64,000 bases of DNA from Bhargavaea ginsengi (lineage in GTDB: Bacteria > Bacillota > Bacilli > Bacillales_A > Planococcaceae): positions 239,376 through 303,375 of the forward strand of contig NZ_FNZF01000001.1 of NCBI RefSeq assembly GCF_900109165.1, written 5' to 3'. The notes under the pieces are model-generated. The model did no database searches. It was not told where the DNA came from and worked only from the letters and a program-made list of their open reading frames with translations. The position numbers were made by a program, and so were the translations under genes. Numbering within the stretch: the stretch's first letter is position 1; every line of letters begins with the position of its first letter. Positions 52,821 through 61,573 of this stretch are shown in pieces.

Positions 52821-54164
52821 TTAAAGTTTCCTGACCGCCTCGATAAAGCGGTCTCCCCGTACCTCGAAGCTTTCGTATTGATCCCAGCTGGCGCAGGCCG
52901 GAGACAGCAGGACTGTATCCCCTTCCCTGGAGACACCTGCTGCGATTTCCGTTGCCTGCTCAATATCATCCGCATCCCGGATACCCGTAATACCGCACGA
53001 TTCCGCAAACTCACGTAGCCGGCCGGCAGTCTGCCCGAAGACGACAATCTCCCGGACACGGTCCATGAACGGCCGCAGCTCCTCGAATGAATGTCCCCGG
53101 TCCAGCCCGCCCGCCAGCAGGACGACCGGGCCCCCGAATGCCTCGAGCGCACTTTTGGTTGCGAGGGTATTGGTTGCCTTGGAGTCGTTGTAAAACCTCC
53201 GTTTTTTCCATTCCCGGACGAATTGTGTCCGATGCCGGACACCCGAAAACGAGGAGAGGACGTCCTTCACTGCGTCCAGCGGGCAGCCGTATGTAAGGGC
53301 TGCAGCCGTCGCCGACAGGATGTTCTCCAGATTGTGGCGTCCCGGCAGCAGAATGGTGGACCGGTCAAGCAACTTCTCACCGTACCAATAGACCGATTCT
53401 TCGTCCGCGCTGATACCGTCCTCCGCGCGTCCGGACAGCGTGAACGGGATTTTCCTTGCGCGGGATCTTGCGGCGTAATCCGCGACGGACTTCTGATCAG
53501 CGTTATAGATTAAAACGTCTTCCGGCAACTGATTCCGGGTGATGTTGAATTTTGCTTCGCCGTATTCGCCGAAAGTCCCGTGGTAATCGATATGTGCTTC
53601 ATAAAGGTTCGTCCAGATGGCGATTTTCGGACGGAACTGTTCCGTGCCCATCAGCTGGAACGAAGACAGCTCAATGACGATGGCCTGATCCGGCTCCGCG
53701 TCCGCTGCCACCAGGCACGACGGGGTACCGATGTTGCCGGCGATCAGCGGATGCTTGCCTCCGATATTCAGCATATGGTAGAGCAGCGTGGTGGTCGTTG
53801 TCTTTCCGTTGGAGCCCGTGACGCCGAGCATCGGGGCCTCGCTGATCAGATATGCCAGCTCCACTTCAGTCCAGACGGGGATGCCGGCATTGACCGCTTG
53901 CGAGACGATCGGGTGATCATAGCGGATTCCCGGATTTTTGACGATCCAGTCGAAGCCGCGGTCAAGAAGTCCCTCCGGATGACCCCCGAGAATTACCTCG
54001 ACCCCCATCTCCCGGAGGGGTCCGGCTTCCGGATCTTCTCCGCGCGCATCATTCACAGTTACTTTAGCACCCATACGGCTCAGGAGCCGGGCTGCTGCAG
54101 AGCCGCTTTTGGCGAGTCCCAGCACGAGAACCTGTCTTCCTTCAAATTGATCGATCGGTTTCAT
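52821..54164 (-). CDS. murD: UDP-N-acetylmuramoyl-L-alanine:D-glutamate ligase
   Basis: Adds D-glutamate to the muramyl precursor. 447 residues with P-loop GVTGSNGKTTTTT, AHIDYHGTFGEYGEAK (including the lysine likely carbamylated), HNLENILSA and NDSKATNTLAT. ATG at 54164, 1 bp after mraY. Confidence 0.97.
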   Translation of the reverse strand: MKPIDQFEGRQVLVLGLAKSGSAAARLLSRMGAKVTVNDARGEDPEAGPLREMGVEVILGGHPEGLLDRGFDWIVKNPGIRYDHPIVSQAVNAGIPVWTEVELAYLISEAPMLGVTGSNGKTTTTTLLYHMLNIGGKHPLIAGNIGTPSCLVAADAEPDQAIVIELSSFQLMGTEQFRPKIAIWTNLYEAHIDYHGTFGEYGEAKFNITRNQLPEDVLIYNADQKSVADYAARSRARKIPFTLSGRAEDGISADEESVYWYGEKLLDRSTILLPGRHNLENILSATAAALTYGCPLDAVKDVLSSFSGVRHRTQFVREWKKRRFYNDSKATNTLATKSALEAFGGPVVLLAGGLDRGHSFEELRPFMDRVREIVVFGQTAGRLREFAESCGITGIRDADDIEQATEIAAGVSREGDTVLLSPACASWDQYESFEVRGDRFIEAVRKL

Positions 54165-54165
54165 A

Positions 54166-55137
54166 TCAGATCACCTCCGGTAAAACCGCGATGAGTGCAG
54201 CTGCAAGCGCTGCCGTCCAAAAAACGATGACCACTTTCCATTCCGACCATCCCGACAGTTCGAAATGGTGATGGATCGGGCTCATCTTGAAAATACGCTT
54301 ACCCGTAGTCTTGAATGAGATCACCTGCAGGATGACAGACAGCGTCTCAATGACAAAGACAATTCCCACAAGCAGCAGGAGCAGCTCTTGCTTCATCAGG
54401 ACAGACAGCATCGCCAAAACTCCTCCAAGCGCAAGTGAGCCGGTATCTCCCATGAAGATCTTTGCCGGGTTCGCATTGAACAGAAGGAAGCCGAGCAGCG
54501 CCCCCGTCACGGAAAATGCGACAAGGGAAAGGTCTTCCTGTCCGTAGACAAGCCCCAGCACACCGAATGCGGCGAATGCAATCGACGATGTGCCGGCGAC
54601 AAGCCCATCCAGGCCGTCCGTCAGGTTGACGGCATTCGAGAATCCGACCAGCCAGAAGATGAGGAACAGGACGTAGAACGGCCCCAGATCGATCTCGAAT
54701 GATGTAAACGGCAGCCCGACGGTTGTCTCAAACGGCCCCAGCCGGAGCAGAAGGTAAGAGATGACCGCGATGACAATCTGGCCGATCAGCTTCTGCAGGG
54801 ATGTCAGTCCCAGATTACGCTTCAGGACGACCTTGATAAAGTCATCCAGGAATCCGATCAGCCCGAAACCTGCAAGCACGAGCAGCAGTACGACCGTCTG
54901 AGTTGTCAGCAGGCCGTTCATCCATCCAAAAGCAATCGCGGAAACGACAATGGAGATGATGAAAATGATGCCCCCCATCGTAGGTGTCCCCGCCTTTTTC
55001 TGGTGTGCCTGTGGTCCCTCCTCCCGGATGCTCTGGCCGAATTTCAGCCTTCTCAGCATCGGGATGAGCGGAAGCGCAAGAAGCGCGGATATGATAAAAG
55101 CGATCGCAATGATCGTGATGGTCGTGGCGAGTGTCAT
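54166..55137 (-). CDS. mraY: Phospho-N-acetylmuramoyl-pentapeptide transferase
   Basis: Makes lipid I at the membrane. 323 residues, about ten helices, with FLDDFIKV, NLTDGLDGLVAG, FMGDTGSLALGG and PIHHHFELSGW, all active-site motifs. ATG at 55137. In B. subtilis murE lies between spoVD and mraY; here only a 53-bp gap. Confidence 0.97.
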   Translation of the reverse strand: MTLATTITIIAIAFIISALLALPLIPMLRRLKFGQSIREEGPQAHQKKAGTPTMGGIIFIISIVVSAIAFGWMNGLLTTQTVVLLLVLAGFGLIGFLDDFIKVVLKRNLGLTSLQKLIGQIVIAVISYLLLRLGPFETTVGLPFTSFEIDLGPFYVLFLIFWLVGFSNAVNLTDGLDGLVAGTSSIAFAAFGVLGLVYGQEDLSLVAFSVTGALLGFLLFNANPAKIFMGDTGSLALGGVLAMLSVLMKQELLLLLVGIVFVIETLSVILQVISFKTTGKRIFKMSPIHHHFELSGWSEWKVVIVFWTAALAAALIAVLPEVI

Positions 55138-55190
55138 GTATTCTCGTTCTCCTTTGAAGACAGCGGTACCCTTTCCGGCACCTTGTATCG

Positions 55191-57125
55191 TTAATCTTTT
55201 TGTTCAGGCTCCGCGTAAAGATGGAGTGTGCCCGATTCTTCCATGAGCACTCCCGGCTCCGGCAGTTGCCGGACGACGGTTCCGCCTTGTTTGCCGTGCC
55301 ATTCCAGTTTCACAGTGTACAGCATCTGCCTGATTTCGTCATATGTTTTCCCGGTCAGGTCCGGAACCCGGATCTGGATGGGATCTCCCCATCGGTATTC
55401 CCGCTCCAGCTGACCTTTTCTCGGTCCGATCTCCCTGACGGATGCAATATCGCCAAGAATTCTGCCGACAATCGGCGCGGAGATGGTACCGCCGAACTGA
55501 ACTTCGTTTTTCGGACTGTCCACCGCAACATAGACGAGCACATCGGGATCGTCCGCAGGCGCAAAACCGATAAAGGATACGATGTAGTCGCCTTCCTTGT
55601 ACCGTCCGTCCTCGACCTTCTGTGCGGTTCCGGTTTTGCCGGCGACACGTAGTCCGTCGACAAAAGCATTGCGTCCGGACCCGTTGGCAACAACCGATTC
55701 CAGCGATTCCCGCACTTTCTTGGACGTTTCCTCGCTGATGACCCTGCGCTTTTCCTCCGGGGTGTTTTCCTCGATCGGCCGGCCTGTTTCCGGATCCAGT
55801 ACGCGGCGGACGACGTAAGGCTTCATGATCCTGCCCCCATTGACGGCAGCCGCGACCGCCTGCACCTGCTGGATTGGCGTGACGGAAATTCCCTGCCCGA
55901 ACGAAGTCGTCGCATGTTCCACGGGTCCGAACGCTTCTTCCGAAAACAGGATTCCGGACGCCTCGCCGGCAATGCCGGAACCGGTTGTCTGACCAAATCC
56001 GAAGTCGTGGATGTACTGCATGAGCTTTTCTTTACCGACTCGCTGGCCGAGTTCGATGAATCCGGGGTTGCAGGAATTCTCGACGACCTCCAGGAATGAC
56101 TGGGAACCGTGCCCTTCACGCTTCCAGCAACGGAGCCTGGCACCTTCAACCAGCGCATAGCCCGGGTCATGGAAGTGGTCTTCTTCCAGGTTGACCTTCC
56201 CTTCCTCAAGAGCCGCAGCCAGAGTGATGATCTTGAAAGTCGACCCCGGCTCGAAGGTCATCCATACCGGCAGATTCCGGTTGAAAATAGAGGGGTCTAC
56301 CGATGCGTATTCAGCCGGGTCAAAATTTGGCGAGGAAGCGAGGGCAAGGATCTCACCTGTGTCCGGGTCCATGACGATCGATAACGCCTGTGCCGCGTCA
56401 TACTTGAGCATGGCCTGCTCGAGTTCGCGTTCCACAATTTCCTGGATGCGCACATCAATCGTCAGTTCCACATCGGCGCCGCCGCCTCCTTCCACCCAGC
56501 CATCTCCGACATGGGGCAGCGGATTGCCTTTTGCATCTGTAAACAGCCGGACTTTTTCCCCTTTCCCGGTAAGCTTTCCGTCATACGCAAACTCGATGCC
56601 TGCCAACCCCTGGTTGTCATAGCCAGTGAAGCCGACGAGCCGGGACAGCATCTGGCCATAAGGGTAGTCCCTTACATAGTCAACACCGGTGTAAAGCCCG
56701 GGGATTCCCATTTTCCCGATTCGGACGGCCGTCTCATACGGAATGTTCTTGCCTTCAGGCGCGAGTTTAATGATAGACGCTCTTTTGGACATTTGCTCTT
56801 CCAATTTTTTCGGATCCGCGTCGATCAGGGGTGCAAGCGTCTTAGCCGCAGCGGCAATGTCCCGATTCTGGGAAGGCATGAAATATAGGGTGGGTGCGAT
56901 CCGGTTGCCGATGATGCGGTTGCCGTTCCGGTCGAGGATTTCTCCCCGCTTCCCGGCGAACGGAAGCTCCCGGTCCCAGTTCTCCATCGCCTTCTCGGTC
57001 AGTTCCGCATTGCGGATAACCTGGACATGGAACAGTTTTGCGAGCAGTGCGGCAAATAGGACGGCGAGGACGAGAAAGGCCAGGCGCAGCCGTTTTCTCA
57101 TCCGGGCTTCGATAAAGCGTCGCAC
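55191..57125 (-). CDS. spoVD: Sporulation-specific penicillin-binding protein SpoVD
   Basis: Class B transpeptidase for spore cortex, partner of SpoVE. 644 residues: short N-terminal helix (about 12-32), dimerisation domain, transpeptidase with STFK (EPGSTFKI), SCN (VENSCNPG) and KTGT (VAGKTGTAQ), and a single C-terminal PASTA domain (about 575-640). GTG at 57125 after AAGGTGGG. All catalytic motifs canonical. Confidence 0.92.
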   Translation of the reverse strand: MRRFIEARMRKRLRLAFLVLAVLFAALLAKLFHVQVIRNAELTEKAMENWDRELPFAGKRGEILDRNGNRIIGNRIAPTLYFMPSQNRDIAAAAKTLAPLIDADPKKLEEQMSKRASIIKLAPEGKNIPYETAVRIGKMGIPGLYTGVDYVRDYPYGQMLSRLVGFTGYDNQGLAGIEFAYDGKLTGKGEKVRLFTDAKGNPLPHVGDGWVEGGGGADVELTIDVRIQEIVERELEQAMLKYDAAQALSIVMDPDTGEILALASSPNFDPAEYASVDPSIFNRNLPVWMTFEPGSTFKIITLAAALEEGKVNLEEDHFHDPGYALVEGARLRCWKREGHGSQSFLEVVENSCNPGFIELGQRVGKEKLMQYIHDFGFGQTTGSGIAGEASGILFSEEAFGPVEHATTSFGQGISVTPIQQVQAVAAAVNGGRIMKPYVVRRVLDPETGRPIEENTPEEKRRVISEETSKKVRESLESVVANGSGRNAFVDGLRVAGKTGTAQKVEDGRYKEGDYIVSFIGFAPADDPDVLVYVAVDSPKNEVQFGGTISAPIVGRILGDIASVREIGPRKGQLEREYRWGDPIQIRVPDLTGKTYDEIRQMLYTVKLEWHGKQGGTVVRQLPEPGVLMEESGTLHLYAEPEQKD

Positions 57126-57187
57126 ATTTTTCCCACCTTACGTTTTTCTTTCAACGTATGACAGGCCTGCCGACGCTATTCTGCCGC

Positions 57188-59404
57188 TTAGTCCAGCGGC
57201 AATTGTTCTTCCTCCGGTATCTCTTCCTGTCCGGAGGTGATCACTTCCTGTTCCGGGGTCTCCAACTGGATGACCACCGGTGACGCCGGGTCACCCGCAG
57301 AGCCCGGGGAAACACTTTGCGATACGGCGTATCCTTCCCCGCTCAGCTCGACCGTCAGTCCGGTCATGGAAGCGTAGGCCAGAATCGTGCGCTTCGGCCA
57401 CCCGGTAAAGTCAGGAATGACCGGTTCCCCCTCGGTTTGCAGGAGAACCGTGGTTTCCGGAAGGACCTGCGTCTCCTTTTCCGGGAATTGGCCGATGACC
57501 TTCCCGCCGACTCCTGTAGGGACCCCGCGGACTCCATGTTCCGCAAGGGTTTCGGCTGAGGTTTCGGCATCCTGTCCGGAGAAGTCAGGAAGCCGGTAAG
57601 TCTCCCCTGCCGCCTCTTCCACATCCGGACGGATGTTCAGGTGTTTCAGGCTGTTTTCCATGACCGGCTTGAAAATCTTCGCTACCGGCACGGACCCCCA
57701 CTCTCCGGCAGGGATTTTTGGCCGGTGAACGTTCACATAGACAATCAGCTGAGGGTCATCAGCCGGCGCCATGCCGAGGAAGCCGTAAAGGAGATTGTTC
57801 GGCCCCCTGAGATAGCCGCCCTTGCCGTTCGGTATCTGGGCGGTGGCTGTTTTTCCGGCAACCGAATAGTCATTCAGCTTGAAGATTTTACCGGTCCCTT
57901 GTTCGGAGGTGACAGTGGATTCCATCAGCTCCAGAACGGTCTCCGCGGTTTCCTCAGAAATGGGGTTGCCTTTTTCCTCCATCTGGCCTTCGCGCAGTAA
58001 TTTTCCGGTGTTTGGATCCTTGATTTCCCGGATCATATACGGCTGCATCATCTTTCCGGCGTTGGCGATCGCCGTAGCGGCCTGGACCATCTGAATAGGA
58101 GTAACTGTCGTACCCTGCCCGTATGATGTTGTCAGCCGTTCCACAGGCCCGACATCGTTCAGTCTGCCTGCGGCTTCACCGGGAAGGTCGATTCCCGTTT
58201 TCTGGCCGAAACCGAAGTTCCGGAAATGGTTCATCATCGCTTCTCCGCCCATCCGTTCAAGCAGATTGGCCATCGAAACGTTTGAAGAGCGCTGGAAGCC
58301 TTCACGGAAAGAAATCCAGCCCCAGCCGTTTTTGTTGTGATCATAGATGGTTGTATCGTAGATCGAATAGCTTCCTGACTTAAAATAGTCATCCGGCTTC
58401 CAGACGCCTTCCTCGATGGCAGCGGCAAGTGTGAAGATTTTCATCGTAGACCCGGGTTCAATCGTGTATTGGACCGCCTCGTTCAGCCAGTTCGATGACA
58501 GACCCTCCCTCGTCTCCGGATCGAATGTCGGCCGCTGGCTCATTGCCAGGATTTCACCGGTTTTGGGATTGGCGACGATGACCGACATCCGTTCGGGAGA
58601 ATACTCTTTCTCCACCTGCTTCATGGAATCTTCGACGAAGTTCTGAATTGTTTTGTCCAGGGTCAGCTTGATGTTTGCGCCATCTTCCGGCGGGGTCACC
58701 TGTTTCTCGGCACTTGGCAGCAGGAAGCCCCATGTATCGCTTTCATAGGCCATCTTCCCGTCCTCGCCGGAAAGCAGGTCGTTATAGGTTTGTTCAAGGC
58801 CCATCTGCCCGATTGTTTTCACAGATCCATCTTCCTGCTCCACCTTCTGCGCAAAGCCGATCAGGTGGGAAGCAAACGGTCCGTTCGGATAAAAGCGTTT
58901 CTTGTCTTTCACGAACTGGATGCCCGGCAGGTCCAGCTCTTCAATTTTCTTCATTTTATCATGGCTCAGATCGCGTCCTGCCGGACCGAACTCCACCTGG
59001 TAGATGTCCGGATCATCCTGGCGGTTGAGCCGCTCGAGAATGTCTTCCTCCGACATCTCGATATGCTCCGCAAGCGCATTGGCGGTTTTTTCCCGATCCG
59101 TCACATGCAGCATCTCGCCATCCTTGACATCTTTACTCGCCTTTTCTGAAAGTACAGCGATCAGTTTGTAACTCACGGTGTCTTCCGCGATCGGATTCCC
59201 GGTCCGGTCGACTATTTTCCCGCGGTCCGCGCTAAGCACCTGTTCCCTTTCGTATTTCGCCTGAGCCATCGCGCGGAGTGGCTGCCCCTCGGCTTCACCC
59301 GTCACCTGGATATACAGGAATCTTGAGAATAAAAGGAAAAAGAGCCCTCCATAGACGCAAAACATCAGGAAGGCTCCCCATTGGAAACGAAACTTCTTTT
59401 TCAT
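57188..59404 (-). CDS. pbpB: Division penicillin-binding protein 2B
   Basis: Class B septal transpeptidase essential for division in Bacilli. 738 residues: N-terminal helix (about 10-30), pedestal domain, transpeptidase with STMK (EPGSTMKIF) and SSN (RSSNVSMA), and two C-terminal PASTA domains (about 600-710). The third active-site motif reads KTAT (Lys518-Thr519-Ala520) in AGKTATAQ, where KTG or KSG is expected. Acidic C-terminal tail. Overlaps ftsL by 4 bp. Confidence 0.94.
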   Translation of the reverse strand: MKKKFRFQWGAFLMFCVYGGLFFLLFSRFLYIQVTGEAEGQPLRAMAQAKYEREQVLSADRGKIVDRTGNPIAEDTVSYKLIAVLSEKASKDVKDGEMLHVTDREKTANALAEHIEMSEEDILERLNRQDDPDIYQVEFGPAGRDLSHDKMKKIEELDLPGIQFVKDKKRFYPNGPFASHLIGFAQKVEQEDGSVKTIGQMGLEQTYNDLLSGEDGKMAYESDTWGFLLPSAEKQVTPPEDGANIKLTLDKTIQNFVEDSMKQVEKEYSPERMSVIVANPKTGEILAMSQRPTFDPETREGLSSNWLNEAVQYTIEPGSTMKIFTLAAAIEEGVWKPDDYFKSGSYSIYDTTIYDHNKNGWGWISFREGFQRSSNVSMANLLERMGGEAMMNHFRNFGFGQKTGIDLPGEAAGRLNDVGPVERLTTSYGQGTTVTPIQMVQAATAIANAGKMMQPYMIREIKDPNTGKLLREGQMEEKGNPISEETAETVLELMESTVTSEQGTGKIFKLNDYSVAGKTATAQIPNGKGGYLRGPNNLLYGFLGMAPADDPQLIVYVNVHRPKIPAGEWGSVPVAKIFKPVMENSLKHLNIRPDVEEAAGETYRLPDFSGQDAETSAETLAEHGVRGVPTGVGGKVIGQFPEKETQVLPETTVLLQTEGEPVIPDFTGWPKRTILAYASMTGLTVELSGEGYAVSQSVSPGSAGDPASPVVIQLETPEQEVITSGQEEIPEEEQLPLD

Positions 59405-59784
59405 TGCCCAGGCACGACCTTCACATTTTTCTCATTGAGCGACAGGCCGAGCTCGCTGGCTTTGCCCCAGATGCGCTCGTAGGTCGATTTTTCGCTCACT
59501 TGTATGGACAAATCATGATTTTGCTTGGCCGTTTCCGTAATATCGGATTGGATCAGCTGGATCTCCTTGTTCACCGCGTTAAGGGATGACTGTGCCTGGA
59601 GAAGGATAACCGCGAACATGGCCACAGCGGCAACAAACGCCACGAACAGCGTTTTTTCGCCTTTTGTGAACAGTTTCTTCCTGCGTATCGGCTGTATCTC
59701 CGGCTCCGGCGCAGGCGCCGGTACACGGGTGATCTCGGGTTCCTGTATGTATGCATGGTCAAACTTGCGTGCTTCAAGCGCCAT
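59401..59784 (-). CDS. ftsL: Cell division protein FtsL
   Basis: Small bitopic divisome protein. 127 residues: basic cytoplasmic part (IRRKKLFTKGEK), one helix about 49-68 (TLFVAFVAAVAMFAVILLQ), and an extracellular coiled coil. Little sequence conservation in the family; identity rests on topology and position between rsmH and pbpB. Confidence 0.92.
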   Translation of the reverse strand: MALEARKFDHAYIQEPEITRVPAPAPEPEIQPIRRKKLFTKGEKTLFVAFVAAVAMFAVILLQAQSSLNAVNKEIQLIQSDITETAKQNHDLSIQVSEKSTYERIWGKASELGLSLNEKNVKVVPGQ

Positions 59785-59843
59785 CGAAACTAGTCCCCCT
59801 TTGGATTTGTTTTTTCTTGTTCTTTATGTGTGTTCATGAGGAA

Positions 59844-60779
59844 TCATCTCTGTTTTTCTGCGATTCTGAGTTTTGCGGAGTGGGAACGGTTGTTGTTCTC
59901 CAGCTCTTCTTCTGAAGGCAGGATCGGCTTGCGCGTGATTAGCTTGAGCTCGGGCTCCATACCTTCAGGGATGACCGGAAGGTTCGGCGGCAGATCAGGC
60001 AGCGATGAGGCTTCCTTGAACATCGTCTTGACAAGCCGATCCTCCAACGAATGGAATGTGATGACACTGATCCGTCCGCCCGGGTTCAGAAGGCCGATTG
60101 CGTCCTGCAGCGATTCTTCCGCCGCCCCCAGCTCGTCATTGACGGCGATCCGGATAGCCTGGAAAATCCGCTTTGCGGGATGTCCGCCCTTTCTCCTGGC
60201 AGCCGCGGGGATACCGGCTTTGATCAGCTCCACAAGTTCGAAAGTCGTCCGTACCGGACTTTCCTTCCTTGCTTCCTCGATCTTCCGCGCGATCTGTTTG
60301 GAGAATTTCTCTTCGCCATAACGGTAGAAGATGCGGACCAGATCCCCGTATGCCCAGTCATTAACCACTTCATAGGCGCTGAGCGGAGCGCTTTGGTCCA
60401 TCCTCATATCGAGCGGCGCATCATAGCGGTAGCTGAATCCTCGCTCCGGAGTGTCGAATTGCGGCGAAGAAACGCCCAGATCATAGAGCACTCCGTCCAC
60501 GCCTGTAATGCCAAGTTTGCCGAGCTCTTCCTTCAGGTAACGGAAGTTCGATCTGACGAAAATGATCTTGTCCAGGTGGTCGGCGAGGCGTTCCCGGGCG
60601 TGCCGGATGGCTGTTTCGTCCTGGTCGAAGCAGATGAGCCTGCCCTCCTCACCAAGTTGCTGCACAAGATATTCGCTATGGCCGCCGCCGCCTAGTGTGC
60701 AGTCGACATAGAGGCCGTCCGGCCGGACATTCAGTCCGTCGACCGTCTCTTTCAGCAGCACGGTCACATGATCGAACAT
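59844..60779 (-). CDS. rsmH: 16S rRNA (cytosine-1402-N4) methyltransferase RsmH
   Basis: Methylates C1402 in the ribosomal P site. 311 residues beginning [13 protein letters not shown], with SAM motif [22 protein letters not shown], and [16 protein letters not shown] at 60779, 27 bp after mraZ. Confidence 0.97.
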   Translation of the reverse strand: MFDHVTVLLKETVDGLNVRPDGLYVDCTLGGGGHSEYLVQQLGEEGRLICFDQDETAIRHARERLADHLDKIIFVRSNFRYLKEELGKLGITGVDGVLYDLGVSSPQFDTPERGFSYRYDAPLDMRMDQSAPLSAYEVVNDWAYGDLVRIFYRYGEEKFSKQIARKIEEARKESPVRTTFELVELIKAGIPAAARRKGGHPAKRIFQAIRIAVNDELGAAEESLQDAIGLLNPGGRISVITFHSLEDRLVKTMFKEASSLPDLPPNLPVIPEGMEPELKLITRKPILPSEEELENNNRSHSAKLRIAEKQR

Positions 60780-60806
60780 GTCCGTCCCCTTCTTTCATCA
60801 GTAGGT

Positions 60807-61238
60807 TTAAATGTCAAAGTCAATAAGGTTTTCCGCAATTTCGTTGAAGGAGTCTTCCGATTCCTCGAAATAGCCTTCCCAGGCTTCCTTTGCCCAGATT
60901 TCAATCCGGCTGGAAACCCCGAGAACGACGCAATCCTTTTCAACACCGGCGTAACTCAAAAGGTTTGCAGGTAAATTGACGCGTCCCTGCTTATCAAGTT
61001 CCACCTCGGTAGCGCCAGAGAAGAAAAAGCGGGTGAATGCACGTGCATCCTTCTTCGTGACTGGCAGGGCTTTCAGTTTTTCTTCAAGCCGGTGCCACTC
61101 GTCCATGGTATAAGCGAACAGGCATTTATCCAATCCGCGGGTGACGACAAATCCACCGTCCAGATCATCGCGGAACTTCGCCGGAATGATCAGCCGGCCC
61201 TTTGTATCAACCGTATGCTGATATTCGCCCATGAACAT
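60807..61238 (-). CDS. mraZ: Transcriptional regulator MraZ
   Basis: AbrB-like DNA-binding protein that controls the dcw cluster. 143 residues with two SpoVT/AbrB-like halves ([20 protein letters not shown] and [17 protein letters not shown]). Direct repeats at 61271-61294 upstream resemble its operator. ATG at 61238; a second Met two codons later is possible. Confidence 0.96.
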   Translation of the reverse strand: MFMGEYQHTVDTKGRLIIPAKFRDDLDGGFVVTRGLDKCLFAYTMDEWHRLEEKLKALPVTKKDARAFTRFFFSGATEVELDKQGRVNLPANLLSYAGVEKDCVVLGVSSRIEIWAKEAWEGYFEESEDSFNEIAENLIDFDI

Positions 61239-61270
61239 GTGTCTTCACCCCACATCGTAAACTAAATGTA

Positions 61271-61294
61271 CCACATCCCCCCACTTTCCTCCAC
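61271..61294 (-). promoter_or_regulatory. MraZ operator: three direct repeats at 10-bp spacing
   Basis: On the minus strand GTGG recurs at 61291-61294, 61281-61284 and 61271-61274, each followed by G-rich or A-rich bases. MraZ in E. coli binds TGGGN repeats separated by 5 nt, that is the same 10-bp period. Confidence 0.75.
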
Positions 61295-61313
61295 CTGTTT
61301 TATGAAATCTCTT

Positions 61314-61343
61314 ATATTACAATTTGGTAACGAAAAATGTGAA
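61314..61343 (-). promoter_or_regulatory. Candidate promoter of mraZ
   Basis: TTCACA (61338-61343) and TAATAT (61314-61319), 18-bp spacer, upstream of the MraZ repeats. Weak -10; tentative. The remaining 335-bp gap (61239-61573) shows no gene. Confidence 0.4.
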
Positions 61344-61527
61344 TCCGGCGGCACCGAATTCCGGCTGCCGTTCCTTCACCGGAGCCTATGGTACTGGGCG
61401 CAAGCGGACCTTCAGCCTGCCCGGCATATCCACTCAGGAAAATTGCACGATATAATCCTTCTTGGTTCCCGTTTGCTGCAAAAACAGTCTGTACACATGG
61501 GCTCCCGTTCTATACGCATAAACAAGG

Positions 61528-61554
61528 AACACCGCCCTTAGTAAAGGCGGTGTT
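61528..61554 (-). terminator. Probable terminator of bshC
   Basis: Stem aacaccgcc / ggcggtgtt, 19 bp after the bshC stop, with a poor T-run (CCTTGTTTAT) on the minus strand. Confidence 0.6.
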
Positions 61555-61573
61555 GGTCAAATCATATGGCCGA

